Shown piece by piece: positions 17,027-25,865 of a stretch of 64,000 bases of DNA (positions within the stretch are counted from its first letter, which is position 1; each line of letters begins with the position of its first letter). Source of the DNA: an uncultured Bacteroidota bacterium (GTDB taxonomy: Bacteria > Bacteroidota > Bacteroidia > Flavobacteriales > Flavobacteriaceae); assembly GCA_902526075.1 (NCBI GenBank), contig CABZJM010000006.1:1-64000 (forward strand), read 5' to 3'. The position numbers and the translations under genes were made by a program. The notes under the pieces were generated by a model that was not told the origin of the DNA, did no database searches, and was given only the letters and a program-made list of their open reading frames with translations.

Positions 17027-17728
17027 TTAAAAAATCATTTGATTATTATAATCCCAAGTCCCAAGTGATTTATATGGGTGAAATCTTGAAAATAATTCTT
17101 CCTTATACCATTGATTTTTTCGAGTTTTTCTAATTGCTTCTTTATGTTGTTTACTTTTATATGCAAACTCTCTTACTGCGTTATAGTTTTTCCATAAACT
17201 AAATGTAGCCATTTGAACAACAGGAACTTCACCAATTCCTTTCGTATAAATTAAACCTTTATTTCCGTCTAGAGGTTCTTGAGAAGTGGGAACATATTTC
17301 CAGAATCGTAATAGCCAACTCAATTTAATAGTTGCTCTAGTTATAATAGCAATGGGTTGGTTAGGGTCTAAATCTGTCGCTTTCTCAAACGGGGTTTTAT
17401 CAATCCAGGTTCCTACAGAGGCAATATTTTTCATGTATAGTGTATACATCTCTTTTGTATGATTTTTGTATTTCTTAATTAATTTTGATCGATTAAAAAA
17501 TTCATTCGCGACTTCTTCAGATTCCCAAACTTGTATTAAGCTGTATACAGACCAATCCGGTAGTGGATTAAAACCTTTGTCCTTACCACTACCCATTAGT
17601 CGATAAAAAGAAAGCCCTTTTACATTATATAAGTCCATGTGAGCAATTAGCATCATTACAAAAGCCCAAATTTTATTTTGTAAAGATGAAAACTTAAAAA
17701 AAGAAATGGTTGTAATCTGTTTATTCAT
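17027..17728 (-). CDS. Spheroidene monooxygenase-like carotenoid oxygenase (CrtA family)
   Basis: A 233-residue protein of the CrtA family. The conserved core MGSGKDKGFNPLPDWSVYSL is at about residues 45-64, followed by W-E-S-E-E-V-A-N-E-F-F. Family members oxidise acyclic carotenoid ends at C-2, giving a keto or hydroxy group. In flavobacteria the gene accompanies CrtD and CruF in the myxol/saproxanthin-type pathway. It is the third gene of a minus-strand unit (CrtD, CruF, then this), 12 bases after CruF. The exact product (2-hydroxy or 2-keto) cannot be read from sequence. Confidence 0.75.
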   Translation of the reverse strand: MNKQITTISFFKFSSLQNKIWAFVMMLIAHMDLYNVKGLSFYRLMGSGKDKGFNPLPDWSVYSLIQVWESEEVANEFFNRSKLIKKYKNHTKEMYTLYMKNIASVGTWIDKTPFEKATDLDPNQPIAIITRATIKLSWLLRFWKYVPTSQEPLDGNKGLIYTKGIGEVPVVQMATFSLWKNYNAVREFAYKSKQHKEAIRKTRKNQWYKEELFSRFHPYKSLGTWDYNNQMIF

Positions 17729-17740
17729 ATTAGATTATAA

Positions 17741-18379
17741 TCATTGTAAAATTAAATTTAAAGAAACAAAAAATGTAAAAATTGCAGTATATAAATTAAA
17801 TGAAAGTTTAAACTCTTTTTCCTTAAATTGAATATTGTAAACAGTTTGTGTTAATATGCTAATAATTAGCCATCCTATATAATTTGACGTTGGTACCACT
17901 AAATTATTAAACCTCCATAAATCTAATTTAGGTGCAATAGGCTCCATAACAAAATCCATAACCAACATTAATGAAGTTCCCACAATAATTATCAGCAAAG
18001 TACTATTATTTTTTATCAGGATTGAGGCAATATTTGCGCAAATTACAGTCAATATTACCCAATTTAAGCCAATTAAGAATGGTACACCAAAAAGTTTAAA
18101 TCCTAAATTATTTCCATAAATATATTCTCCAAAAATTAATCCGTAATTAACCCCAATAAACTCAGAAAACATACCAGTTAAAAAAATTAATAAAAGAGAA
18201 AATATTTGATTCTTATTATTCAATTTAATATTTGCAAATAGAATTATTGACATCAGAAAAAGATTTATTGATGTATAACCTGCAAAGAAATCAAGATCGT
18301 AAAACACCATACCCAAAAGACCAGAAATATGTACTAGCCAAATTATAAATATTGATATGTTTTTTTTATTCGCTTTCAA
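17741..18379 (-). CDS. cruF: CruF-like carotenoid 1',2'-hydratase
   Basis: A 212-residue membrane protein with about seven helices, of the 'carotenoid biosynthesis protein' (DUF422) family that includes CruF. The family signature is seen in GLIFGEYIYGNNLGFKLFGV, then PFLIGLNWVILT, and VMDFVMEPIAPKLDLWRF. CruF hydrates the terminal double bond of a psi end group to a tertiary alcohol, the step before 3,4-desaturation by CrtD. Its start overlaps the crtD stop region by 14 bases, so the two are translationally coupled. Confidence 0.8.
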   Translation of the reverse strand: MKANKKNISIFIIWLVHISGLLGMVFYDLDFFAGYTSINLFLMSIILFANIKLNNKNQIFSLLLIFLTGMFSEFIGVNYGLIFGEYIYGNNLGFKLFGVPFLIGLNWVILTVICANIASILIKNNSTLLIIIVGTSLMLVMDFVMEPIAPKLDLWRFNNLVVPTSNYIGWLIISILTQTVYNIQFKEKEFKLSFNLYTAIFTFFVSLNLILQ

Positions 18380-19778
18380 TTAAATCAGAAACTATTTTTG
18401 ATGATAAAATTGCTAAAGGTATCCCACCACCTGGATGTACACTTCCTCCACAGAAGAAAAGATTTTTTATTTTTTTTGTGAAATTTGGGTGTCTCATAAA
18501 AGAGGACATAATATTATTACTTGAGCTCCCATATAATGAACCGTTAAATGAGTTTGTATTTGATTCTAAATCAATTGGGGTGTAAACTTTTTCTTTTACT
18601 ATGTTTTTCCCAATCTCTATGCCAAGTATTTTTTCAAGTTTGTTAATTATTTTTTTTCTACTTATTTGAATTTGTCTATCCCAGTTTTGATTAATATTGT
18701 ATGGTGAATTAATCATAACAAACCAATTCTCTGACCCTTTGGGGGCATCCGATGAAACGTCCTTGCACGAAATATTAACATAAACAGTGGGGTCGTCAAA
18801 AACTTGTTTTTTTTGAAAGATTGAATTAAACTCCTCCTTGTAATTTGAAGAAAAAAATATGTTGTGAAGGTCTAACTTATCACAAGTTCCTTTTATTCCC
18901 CAATAAAAAATTAAAGCAGAGCTAGAGCTTTCATTTTTCAAAGATCTATGATTAAATTTTTGTTTTATTAGTTTTTTATAGGTAAAATTTACTCTTATCT
19001 TTTTGGCAGCTTTTTTTTCTATAATAATCTCGTCAACATTACACCCAAAATAAAATTTTACTCCTATTTGCTTCGCTAATTTGAATAAGACATCTGTTAT
19101 TTCATACATCCCCCCTTCAGGCACAAATGTTCCGAAATGATTTTCTAAGTGTTGAATTAATGTCATCATACCGGGAGTTTTGTAAGGAGATGAACCATTG
19201 TATGTAGCATACCTGTCAAAAATTTGTATTAGGTATTTATTTTTTAATTCATCTGAATTTACTTCATTTAATGTTTTATTTATTTGAAAAATATTTAAGC
19301 TAAATAGAGCTTTGACTGTTTCAATATTTAAAAAACTAGAAAATTTATGTAGTGATTTTCTTAAAAAAATCTTCTCCGTTAAATCATATTTTATTTTTGC
19401 CTTTTTTAAATATTTATCTACCACAGACTCGTCTACCATGAATTTATTTTTAACCTCTTTTAAAAATTTTTTTCTATTTGAGTATGCAGTAAATTTTGTT
19501 TTATCATCCCAAAAATATTTACAATGTATTTTCTTTTTTTTATAATTAAAATAATCCCTAGGATTCAAATTATTGATTTCAAATAACTCGTCTACCAGCT
19601 GTGGCATAGTAAATAATGAAGGGCCAGCATCAAATCTAAATCTGTCCAATTTGAAAGTATTAAGTTTTCCACCAGGCAATTTGTTTTTTTCATAGACCTC
19701 CACATCGAACCCTTTAGACCTTAGTCGTATTGCAGCACTTATTCCACTTACTCCTGAACCTATTATTGAAATTTTCAT
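18366..19778 (-). CDS. crtD: CrtD-like carotenoid 3,4-desaturase
   Basis: A 470-residue FAD-dependent desaturase of the phytoene desaturase family. It has the N-terminal Rossmann motif GSGVSGISAAIRL, then LPGGKLNTF and RFDAGPSLFTMP. The middle has YNGSSPYKTPGMMTLIQHLE and FVPEGGMYEITD, and the C-terminus has FFCGGSVHPGGGIPLAILS. The CrtD role (desaturating 1-hydroxy acyclic ends) is inferred from coupling to cruF. Around residues 260-280, IRVN runs directly into FTYKKL, and the usual aDxVVsNaD segment is missing, an apparent in-frame deletion of about 20 residues. The rest is well conserved. Confidence 0.78.
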   Translation of the reverse strand: MKISIIGSGVSGISAAIRLRSKGFDVEVYEKNKLPGGKLNTFKLDRFRFDAGPSLFTMPQLVDELFEINNLNPRDYFNYKKKKIHCKYFWDDKTKFTAYSNRKKFLKEVKNKFMVDESVVDKYLKKAKIKYDLTEKIFLRKSLHKFSSFLNIETVKALFSLNIFQINKTLNEVNSDELKNKYLIQIFDRYATYNGSSPYKTPGMMTLIQHLENHFGTFVPEGGMYEITDVLFKLAKQIGVKFYFGCNVDEIIIEKKAAKKIRVNFTYKKLIKQKFNHRSLKNESSSSALIFYWGIKGTCDKLDLHNIFFSSNYKEEFNSIFQKKQVFDDPTVYVNISCKDVSSDAPKGSENWFVMINSPYNINQNWDRQIQISRKKIINKLEKILGIEIGKNIVKEKVYTPIDLESNTNSFNGSLYGSSSNNIMSSFMRHPNFTKKIKNLFFCGGSVHPGGGIPLAILSSKIVSDLIESE

Positions 19779-19954
19779 AGATAAAATACCATCTGTTAAT
19801 TTAAAATACTATTTAGAAAACTCAAAGAAAAAATAGTTATGAAATTCGTAATTCTTTAACCCATTTTTGAAAAATATTACAAAAAGCAAACCATATTTTT
19901 ATTATATTAAAAAAACTAAAGATTTTATGCTCATTTTTAATTCACACTAAAACA

Positions 19955-20845
19955 ATGGACCTTAGACTAGCTCTTGATTGGACACCCAATATCAATCATA
20001 TCGGATTCTATGTGGCAAAAGAAAAGGGTTTTTATGATAAACTTAATATTGATCTAGAAATAATTTCACCAGAGGCAGATAATTATAAGTATTCACCTGC
20101 CAAGAAAATAGAATTAAATCTTGCTGACTTTGCTCTGTGTCCAACAGAATCAATAATTAGTTTTCGAACAAAGAAAAAACCATTCAAACTTTACGCATTA
20201 GCAACAATTTTTCAAAATGATATAAGTGCAATTGCTGTTATGAAAGGTAATAGTATTAACCGCCCAAGGGATTTAGATAATAAGTCTTATGCCTCATATG
20301 GTGCCAGATATGAAGATTTAATTATTAAACAATTGATTAAAAATGATGGGGGCAAAGGAAATGTAAAAATATATTACCCCGAAAGATTAGGTGTTTGGAA
20401 TACTGTTGCAAATAACAAATATGATTCTACTTGGATTTTTTTAAACTGGGAGGGTATTGAAAAACCAGACCTAAAGTATTTTAAACTAAGTGATTTCAAT
20501 ATACCTTACTCTTATTCCCCTTTAATAACCACATCATCTAAACATATCAGAGAAAAAAAAAGTTCAATTAAGATGTTTTTAAAAGCAACAAAAAAAGGCT
20601 TTATATATAGTGTCAATAATGCTCAAGAATCATCAGAAATTTTATACAAATATTTAAGTGAAGATGATAAAAAAATAAACCTGAAAAATGCAATAAATTT
20701 CTCACGAAAGTATTTTGGAGAACAAGATAGTTTTGGGAAAATTAATGAAAATGTATTTTCTAAATTTTTTCAATGGTTGAATTTAAATAAAATTGAAAAA
20801 ATTGATTTTGATATAAAAGATATTTACATAAAATTAGATTTTTAG
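19955..20845 (+). CDS. ThiY/NMT1-like substrate-binding protein without signal peptide
   Basis: A 296-residue protein of the NMT1/Thi5-like fold, used by transporters of pyrimidine precursors of thiamine. The opening motif LALDWTPNINHIGFYVAKEK followed by GFYDKL is diagnostic, as is NLADFALCPTESIISF. There is no signal peptide or lipobox: the first strand begins at residue 3, and no in-frame upstream start was seen. No permease or ATPase gene is adjacent. The Lys-His pair and cysteine cluster of yeast Thi5 are not visible, so HMP-P synthase activity is not supported. Confidence 0.7.
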   Translation: MDLRLALDWTPNINHIGFYVAKEKGFYDKLNIDLEIISPEADNYKYSPAKKIELNLADFALCPTESIISFRTKKKPFKLYALATIFQNDISAIAVMKGNSINRPRDLDNKSYASYGARYEDLIIKQLIKNDGGKGNVKIYYPERLGVWNTVANNKYDSTWIFLNWEGIEKPDLKYFKLSDFNIPYSYSPLITTSSKHIREKKSSIKMFLKATKKGFIYSVNNAQESSEILYKYLSEDDKKINLKNAINFSRKYFGEQDSFGKINENVFSKFFQWLNLNKIEKIDFDIKDIYIKLDF

Positions 20846-20917
20846 TCAAAAAAATAAAAGTGATTAAATATTGTTGCGTATTTTGGACTAAATTGTTGTT
20901 ACAGAAAAAAGAAATAA

Positions 20918-21505
20918 ATGAAAAAGCTAATACTATTACTATTTATTCCATTTGTTTCCTTTGGTCAAATAAATGATCAGGACTTTAATCTAACCTTTAG
21001 TGATATTTCAGAATATCCAGCCGAATTTTCTCAAGCTACTATTGTTTCAAGAATGATTGAGGGTCTTGGTTATAGATATTATTGGGCTTCAAAATCGCTA
21101 AGTGAAACAGACTTGGAATACAAATCAAGTGAAGATGCAAGATCTACATTTGAAATAATCAAACATATATATAGCTTGACTAATATGATTTCTTCATCGT
21201 TTAAAAATCAACAATATGGATTTTCAGATGTAAATTATAGTTATAAAGAGTTAAGAGAAAAAACGTTATTAAATTTGAAATACATTCACGAACAATTAAA
21301 ATTAAATCCTGATTTCTCGAAGCTAATGATAAGGTTCGAAAGAGGTGGTAATTTGATGGAGTTTCCATTTTGGAATCAAATTAATGGGCCAATTTCTGAT
21401 GCTTTATGGCATTGTGGTCAAGTAGTTATGAATAGAAGAGCAAGTGGAAACCCGATACAATCAGGGGTAAATGTATTTATAGGAAAAACTTCAGGCTCAA
21501 ACTAA
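20918..21505 (+). CDS. Secreted DinB-like protein
   Basis: A 195-residue protein that starts with the repeated signal peptide MKKLILLLFIPFVSFGQ. The mature part looks like a DinB-type four-helix bundle: SRMIEGLGYRYYWASKSLSE, a histidine in EIIKHIYSLTNMI, and a C-terminal WHCGQVVMNRRASGNPI, where the H and the R-x-x-G-N-P pattern are typical. DinB folds usually bind a metal through three histidines, and a thiol transferase role is known for some. An exported member is unusual. It heads a run of short plus-strand genes. Confidence 0.65.
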   Translation: MKKLILLLFIPFVSFGQINDQDFNLTFSDISEYPAEFSQATIVSRMIEGLGYRYYWASKSLSETDLEYKSSEDARSTFEIIKHIYSLTNMISSSFKNQQYGFSDVNYSYKELREKTLLNLKYIHEQLKLNPDFSKLMIRFERGGNLMEFPFWNQINGPISDALWHCGQVVMNRRASGNPIQSGVNVFIGKTSGSN

Positions 21506-21518
21506 ACCAACATTCGAT

Positions 21519-22253
21519 ATGAAAAAGTTTATAAAAGACTACAGTATTTCACAAATACTAAATAAAATAGCAAATCCCTTAATCATAGTTCTTGGAATAC
21601 TACTCTCTTTTTATTTAGACAATATGGTTGAGAGAAATAATAAAATTGAATATAAAAATTTTGTTATAAAAAATCTTAAAATGATTTTAATTGAAGACTT
21701 GTCAAATATAGAGAAAATAAAGAGCTTACAGAATGATTGCTATATAGCCTGTGAAACTTTAATAAACGACATAAAAGATGGTAAAATTGATTTGAGTGAA
21801 AAAGAAATTGCTACAAATTATTTATTAATAAGTCAAAATGGTTGGACATCTTTTTTTCCTCAAAATTCAACTTATGATGAACTTATTTCAACGGGATCGA
21901 TGGAAATAATTTCATCTGTTAACTTTAGAAAATCTCTTACCAATACTTATACACATTTGTACGAAAGAAACCTCCAAATCTCAAGAACAATTGATGATTT
22001 TTTTCTAATGTCTAATAGTAAATTTGGTCCTCATTTTGTTATTGAATACGGAACAAAACAAGATGAAGGATATATATATGACGATTTGGTACCGATTTCA
22101 TATAAAATTAATAAAGACTTTTATTTATCAAACACTGCTATTTCAGATTTACTTCAAGCGAAGAAACTTATTGGAAACTATTTGAATTTATTAGAAGAGT
22201 ATGAAAACTCATATTTAAAACTTCAATTACACGCAGAGGAGGAAATAAACTAA
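21519..22253 (+). CDS. DUF6090-like membrane-anchored protein
   Basis: A 244-residue protein with a single N-terminal membrane helix (IANPLIIVLGILLSFYLDNM) and a long helical, charged remainder. Motifs such as GWTSFFPQNSTYDELISTGSMEII and a C-terminal coiled helix match the DUF6090 group of Bacteroidetes, whose function is unknown. It starts 13 bases after the DinB-like stop, preceded by the spacer motif CCAACATTCGAT directly before the ATG. Confidence 0.6.
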   Translation: MKKFIKDYSISQILNKIANPLIIVLGILLSFYLDNMVERNNKIEYKNFVIKNLKMILIEDLSNIEKIKSLQNDCYIACETLINDIKDGKIDLSEKEIATNYLLISQNGWTSFFPQNSTYDELISTGSMEIISSVNFRKSLTNTYTHLYERNLQISRTIDDFFLMSNSKFGPHFVIEYGTKQDEGYIYDDLVPISYKINKDFYLSNTAISDLLQAKKLIGNYLNLLEEYENSYLKLQLHAEEEIN

Positions 22254-22269
22254 TAAACCAACATTGGAT

Positions 22270-22824
22270 ATGAAAAAGCTTATACTATTACTATTTGTAT
22301 CTTTACTTTTTGAAATCCCTATGAGCTCCCAGGATCTTGACTTGATTAATCCGTCTAAAGATATCGGAACAAAAAACTGGACTATTGTCAACGATGATGT
22401 TATGGGGGGTATTTCCAAGTCTAAAGTTTTAATTAATGACAAAAAAAATTTAATTTTTGAAGGCTATCTATCTCTTGAAAATAACGGGGGATTTGCTTCG
22501 TCAAGGATAGATATCGGAAAAAAGAATCTTAATGGTATAAAGTTTTTTGAGCTTAAATTAAAGGGTGATGGGAATAATTATAAACTTAGGTTAAGGCAAA
22601 AAAATATGCGTGCTTATTATTCATGTGATTTTAAGTCTCAAAAAAATGAATGGATAATTGTAAAACTCTCGGTTGAAGATTTTAGACCAACTTGGAGGGG
22701 ATATACCTATTCAAATTATCCAGACTTAAATCTTGACAAAATAAATTCGTTAAGCCTTCATATCTCTGACAAACAGGAAGGTAGATTTAATTTAGAAGTA
22801 GAATATATTAAAGCAGTTAAATAA
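22270..22824 (+). CDS. Secreted CIA30-family protein
   Basis: A 184-residue protein of the CIA30/NADH:ubiquinone oxidoreductase intermediate-associated family, in bacteria a carbohydrate-binding-like beta-sandwich. The family opening NWTIVNDDVMGGISKSKV is clear, followed by FEGYLSLENNGGFASSRI and a C-terminal LSLHISDKQEGRFNLEVEYI. The start at 22270 gives the leader-type signal peptide MKKLILLLFVSLLFE. The spacer CCAACATTGGAT lies immediately upstream. Export makes a role in complex I assembly unlikely. Confidence 0.75.
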   Translation: MKKLILLLFVSLLFEIPMSSQDLDLINPSKDIGTKNWTIVNDDVMGGISKSKVLINDKKNLIFEGYLSLENNGGFASSRIDIGKKNLNGIKFFELKLKGDGNNYKLRLRQKNMRAYYSCDFKSQKNEWIIVKLSVEDFRPTWRGYTYSNYPDLNLDKINSLSLHISDKQEGRFNLEVEYIKAVK

Positions 22825-22842
22825 AGCAACTTACTACATATA

Positions 22843-22890
22843 AATATCCTCGTTTCTTGCTTGACAAAACTTAAACAACTTACTATCTTG
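22843..22890 (+). promoter_or_regulatory. 48-bp promoter cassette, copy C
   Basis: The best-preserved copy. It starts AATATCCTCG, has TTGAC at 22861-22865 and ends CTATCTTG. The ATG of the NTF2-like lipoprotein is 27 bases downstream. Confidence 0.72.
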
Positions 22891-22917
22891 TAGACACATT
22901 AAACAAAATACGATATT

Positions 22918-23442
22918 ATGAAAAACTATTTTAAATTTTACTCACTGTTAATAATTTCATTATTATTATTTGGGTGCAATAATACAGAGCAGCCAAATAT
23001 ATTTGGGTATGAGTCTGAGGATGGAAATAAAGTAAATATAACTACTGGAAATCAAGCATCACTTGACGTAATTGTAAACTATTTTGAAGGATATAACAAT
23101 AAAGATCTTGAAACTGTTGAAAGTTTAGAACATGAGGACTTTTTGGGCTTTGCACATACAGGTCAGGTTGTTGAAGGAAGTAAGCAACACATTGAAATGT
23201 CTAAGCAATTTTTAGATCAGTTTCCCAATGCAAAATGGGAAATATTATGGTCTATTTCTTCCGAAATAAATTTTAGAGATAAACCTTCCGAAAATTGGGT
23301 AACAACTTGCTTGAACACAAGTTATGGTGAGGGTGATACTGCAAATAATTTCCAAAGAATTTTTGATGCACAAATAATTGATGGGAAAATTAAAAAAGCT
23401 TACTTGTATCAAAGAGATATGTCGGATAGAGAAATAAAATAA
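22918..23442 (+). CDS. NTF2/SnoaL-like lipoprotein, second
   Basis: A 174-residue lipoprotein (lipobox LLLFGC, Cys20) with an NTF2-like domain: an N-terminal helix (SLDVIVNYFEGYNNKDLETV), EHEDFLGFAHTGQVVEGSKQ, and a beta-rich end with IDGKIKKAYLYQRD. It is distantly similar in layout to the gene at 8057 but not a close copy. The 48-bp promoter cassette C lies just before it. No active-site residues can be assigned. Confidence 0.65.
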   Translation: MKNYFKFYSLLIISLLLFGCNNTEQPNIFGYESEDGNKVNITTGNQASLDVIVNYFEGYNNKDLETVESLEHEDFLGFAHTGQVVEGSKQHIEMSKQFLDQFPNAKWEILWSISSEINFRDKPSENWVTTCLNTSYGEGDTANNFQRIFDAQIIDGKIKKAYLYQRDMSDREIK

Positions 23443-23462
23443 TTGACTAACCAATATAAGAA

Positions 23463-23492
23463 ATGAAAAAGGTAATACTTTTACTATTTAAT
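23463..23492 (+). repeat. Leader cassette without a mature gene
   Basis: ATGAAAAAGGTAATACTTTT encodes MKKVILLLFN and continues to a stop at residue 26. It aligns with 25879 beyond the leader (TTTAATT, ATCTA, TGAATTT), so the two relics share a common origin. Confidence 0.5.
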
Positions 23493-23526
23493 TTATCTAA
23501 TGAATTTATATTAATTTTATTTACAG

Positions 23527-23784
23527 ATGGAAATCATTGATTACATATTCATAATTTGCTGTGTAATAGGCATTTTTGCATTATTGGTATTAATAATACG
23601 TCCATTCATTCCAAAATATATGATGCTTGAAAGTAAAGAAATTAACGTTAAAAGAGGGGAAAGAATTGGCGCTTTAATGGGGATTATTATTGGAGTTTTT
23701 ATACTTTTTTATATTAACGTTAATGGTTATTATGATATGATTGTTGACTATTTAGAAAGTCTATTATATAAGAGTAACATATGA
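23527..23784 (+). CDS. Small membrane protein (85 aa)
   Basis: Two hydrophobic helices (YIFIICCVIGIFALLVLII and IGALMGIIIGVFILFYINV) separated by a charged loop (LESKEINVKRGER). The function is unknown. Its stop is separated by one base from the ATG of the T9SS-sorted propeller protein, so the two are probably translated together. Confidence 0.55.
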   Translation: MEIIDYIFIICCVIGIFALLVLIIRPFIPKYMMLESKEINVKRGERIGALMGIIIGVFILFYINVNGYYDMIVDYLESLLYKSNI

Positions 23785-23785
23785 A

Positions 23786-25237
23786 ATGAATAAGTTAATA
23801 GTATTACTATTTATTCCTATAATTAACATTGCTCAAATAATCCCCGATAATTCGGATTACAATCAAAATATAATTTGGGAAAGTGTTTTCACTGAGGGAA
23901 ACGCCGGGAAAGTAAACAAAGGTTTAGTAGATTCTGATGGAAATTTAGCTGTTGTATTTATGCCTGACAATCAATCAAGGATTCATAAAATTGATGGTCA
24001 AAACGGAGAACTAATATGGTCCATAACAATAAATAATACTGTAGGTTTTGGCATTACAGAAATTAATGATAATAACAGGGTTGATTATATAGTTAGTGGT
24101 GGATCAGGAAACACACAAGAAAGGTGGATGGCAAGACTGAATGGAGACAATGGGTCAATAATTTGGAATCAGGATTACAATTCAAGTGGAAGCTCATCAA
24201 TGTTTGATGGTATAAGGTCAACTATTGTAGGAAACGACGGATATATTTATGGCGCCGGATTCATCGGTGGAGACGAGTCTGATACAATTTTTATAGTCTA
24301 TGGGGGAAATTCGATGACGATAAAAGTGAACCCATCTAATGGACAAGAAATTTGGACAGCTATCAATAGTCAAACAGAATATGCGGTCTCAATTGTTGAA
24401 TCTTCTAATGGAGATCTATATTACGGCTCAACTAATTACGAAGGCGACCTGACTTTAACAAAGTTAAATAATAGTGGCAATGAATTATGGACACGTAATT
24501 TGTACGGTACAGAGGGAATAATTCCTGCCGATTTGGACATTCATAATGACATAATTTATTACGGTGGACATCGGGAAAGAGAGGGTAACGGAGAACCGTT
24601 TGACTATTCATCTATCAAAATTGACTTAGAGGCAAATATACTCTGGGCTAAACATTATGCAAACCCAAGGGGTTACGATTTAGAATATATAAGAAACGAA
24701 TTATACGGTATAAAAGTTTCTGATGATGGGGTATATTTATTTGGGGGAACTGGCGATGAAAATGAGTCGTATTCTGCTACTAACCCACCATTTGAATCAT
24801 CAGATATTTGGAATGGATGGGTTTTATTTACTGATTTTAACGGTAACATAATTAGAAGTGATGTTTTTTGCCACGAGGAAGTAAATACTGCAACTGAATA
24901 TGGTGACTTAACCGAAAATGGTTTTGTAATATTTAACGATACTGATGCTTTTGGAGATACTGAAGTTGGTGTTATGAAGATTATTAATCCAAGTTTAACA
25001 AATAACAATTATAATATTTCAAATCTAATTGACTTTTTTCCAAACCCATCATCTCAATATATTAATGTAAATATTGATTCAGAGTTGGAAGTAGTCGTTT
25101 TTGATCTGATTGGTAAAGAATTGTTTAGAAATAAGATTAATGGTAGGCTTGATATAAGCTCATTAGAAAAAGGCACTTATATAATTAATATTACAGATGG
25201 TAGTAATACCTCAACACATAAAATAATCAAAGAGTAA
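23786..25237 (+). CDS. Secreted beta-propeller protein with T9SS sorting domain
   Basis: A 483-residue protein with a leader-type signal peptide (MNKLIVLLFIPIINIAQ), PQQ/WD-like propeller repeats (IHKIDGQNGELIWSI, RLNGDNGSIIWNQDY, VNPSNGQEIWTA, KLNNSGNELWTRN, DLEANILWAKHYA) and a C-terminal type A sorting domain from about residue 415 (DFFPNPSSQYINV ... GTYIINITDG ... KIIKE). It should cross the outer membrane by the type IX system and end up on the surface or in the medium. No enzyme site is visible. Confidence 0.8.
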   Translation: MNKLIVLLFIPIINIAQIIPDNSDYNQNIIWESVFTEGNAGKVNKGLVDSDGNLAVVFMPDNQSRIHKIDGQNGELIWSITINNTVGFGITEINDNNRVDYIVSGGSGNTQERWMARLNGDNGSIIWNQDYNSSGSSSMFDGIRSTIVGNDGYIYGAGFIGGDESDTIFIVYGGNSMTIKVNPSNGQEIWTAINSQTEYAVSIVESSNGDLYYGSTNYEGDLTLTKLNNSGNELWTRNLYGTEGIIPADLDIHNDIIYYGGHREREGNGEPFDYSSIKIDLEANILWAKHYANPRGYDLEYIRNELYGIKVSDDGVYLFGGTGDENESYSATNPPFESSDIWNGWVLFTDFNGNIIRSDVFCHEEVNTATEYGDLTENGFVIFNDTDAFGDTEVGVMKIINPSLTNNNYNISNLIDFFPNPSSQYINVNIDSELEVVVFDLIGKELFRNKINGRLDISSLEKGTYIINITDGSNTSTHKIIKE

Positions 25238-25245
25238 GATACGAT

Positions 25246-25671
25246 ATGAAAAAGCTAATACTATTACTATTTATTCCATTAATGTCTTTTGGGCAATCCG
25301 AAACTGAAAATAATGCTAAACTGAACTATGAAATAATTGAAAGTGTGCCCATTTTTCCAGGGTGTGAGAGGGGAAATAATGAGAAAAAAAGAAAATGTAT
25401 GTCTGATAAGATTGCAAAATTTGTTGCAAAGGAGTTTGACGTAGGTTGTGCGGATGGGCTAGGGTTTTCTGGAAAACAAAGAATCGCTGTTATTTTTAAA
25501 TTTGACACCTTAGGAAGAGTTGTTGGAGTAAGAGCTCGAGCACGTCATCCTAAATTAGAAAGAGAAGCGGTAAGAGTGGTTAAAATGCTACCTATAGTGA
25601 AACCTGGGACTCAAGACGGAAAAAAAGTAATAGTCCCATACAGTTTGCCAATTTTTTTTATGGCTAATTAA
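25246..25671 (+). CDS. Secreted TonB C-terminal-like protein
   Basis: A 141-residue protein starting with MKKLILLLFIPLMSFGQ, followed by a TonB C-terminal-type domain. The flavobacterial pattern VPIFPGCERG ... KCMSDKIAKFVAKEF is clear, then IAVIFKFDTLGRVVGVRAR and LEREAVRVVKMLPIVKPG. Unlike a true TonB it has a cleavable signal instead of a membrane anchor and no proline-rich spacer, so it is probably a free periplasmic relative. It begins 8 bases after the propeller gene. Confidence 0.75.
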   Translation: MKKLILLLFIPLMSFGQSETENNAKLNYEIIESVPIFPGCERGNNEKKRKCMSDKIAKFVAKEFDVGCADGLGFSGKQRIAVIFKFDTLGRVVGVRARARHPKLEREAVRVVKMLPIVKPGTQDGKKVIVPYSLPIFFMAN

Positions 25672-25689
25672 CAACAACCAACATACGAT

Positions 25690-25857
25690 ATGAAAAAAAA
25701 AATTACTTTAAACCTAATTACAATAGTTATTGGTATAGTTATATTTTTTTATGCTCAAGAATTTGGTTTTAACTTTGATGGAGTTACGGGAATAGGACTG
25801 ATTTTGCTATTGTTTTTGTTTGCATTTTTTGGTATTTGGAGTAAAATAAATCAATAA
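25690..25857 (+). CDS. Small two-helix membrane protein (55 aa)
   Basis: MKKKITLNLI is followed by a helix (TIVIGIVIFFYA), a polar loop (QEFGFNFDGVTG) and a second helix (IGLILLLFLFAFFGIWS). The spacer CCAACATACGAT stands immediately before the ATG. A frameshifted paralogue at 11279-11445 shows that the gene has been duplicated in this genome. The function is unknown. Confidence 0.6.
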   Translation: MKKKITLNLITIVIGIVIFFYAQEFGFNFDGVTGIGLILLLFLFAFFGIWSKINQ

Positions 25858-25865
25858 AAAATTAA

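Noticed and set aside
19955-20845. Thi5-type HMP-P synthase
   Set aside because: The active-site lysine/histidine pair and cysteine cluster of the yeast enzyme are not visible, and the ThiY-like motifs fit better.
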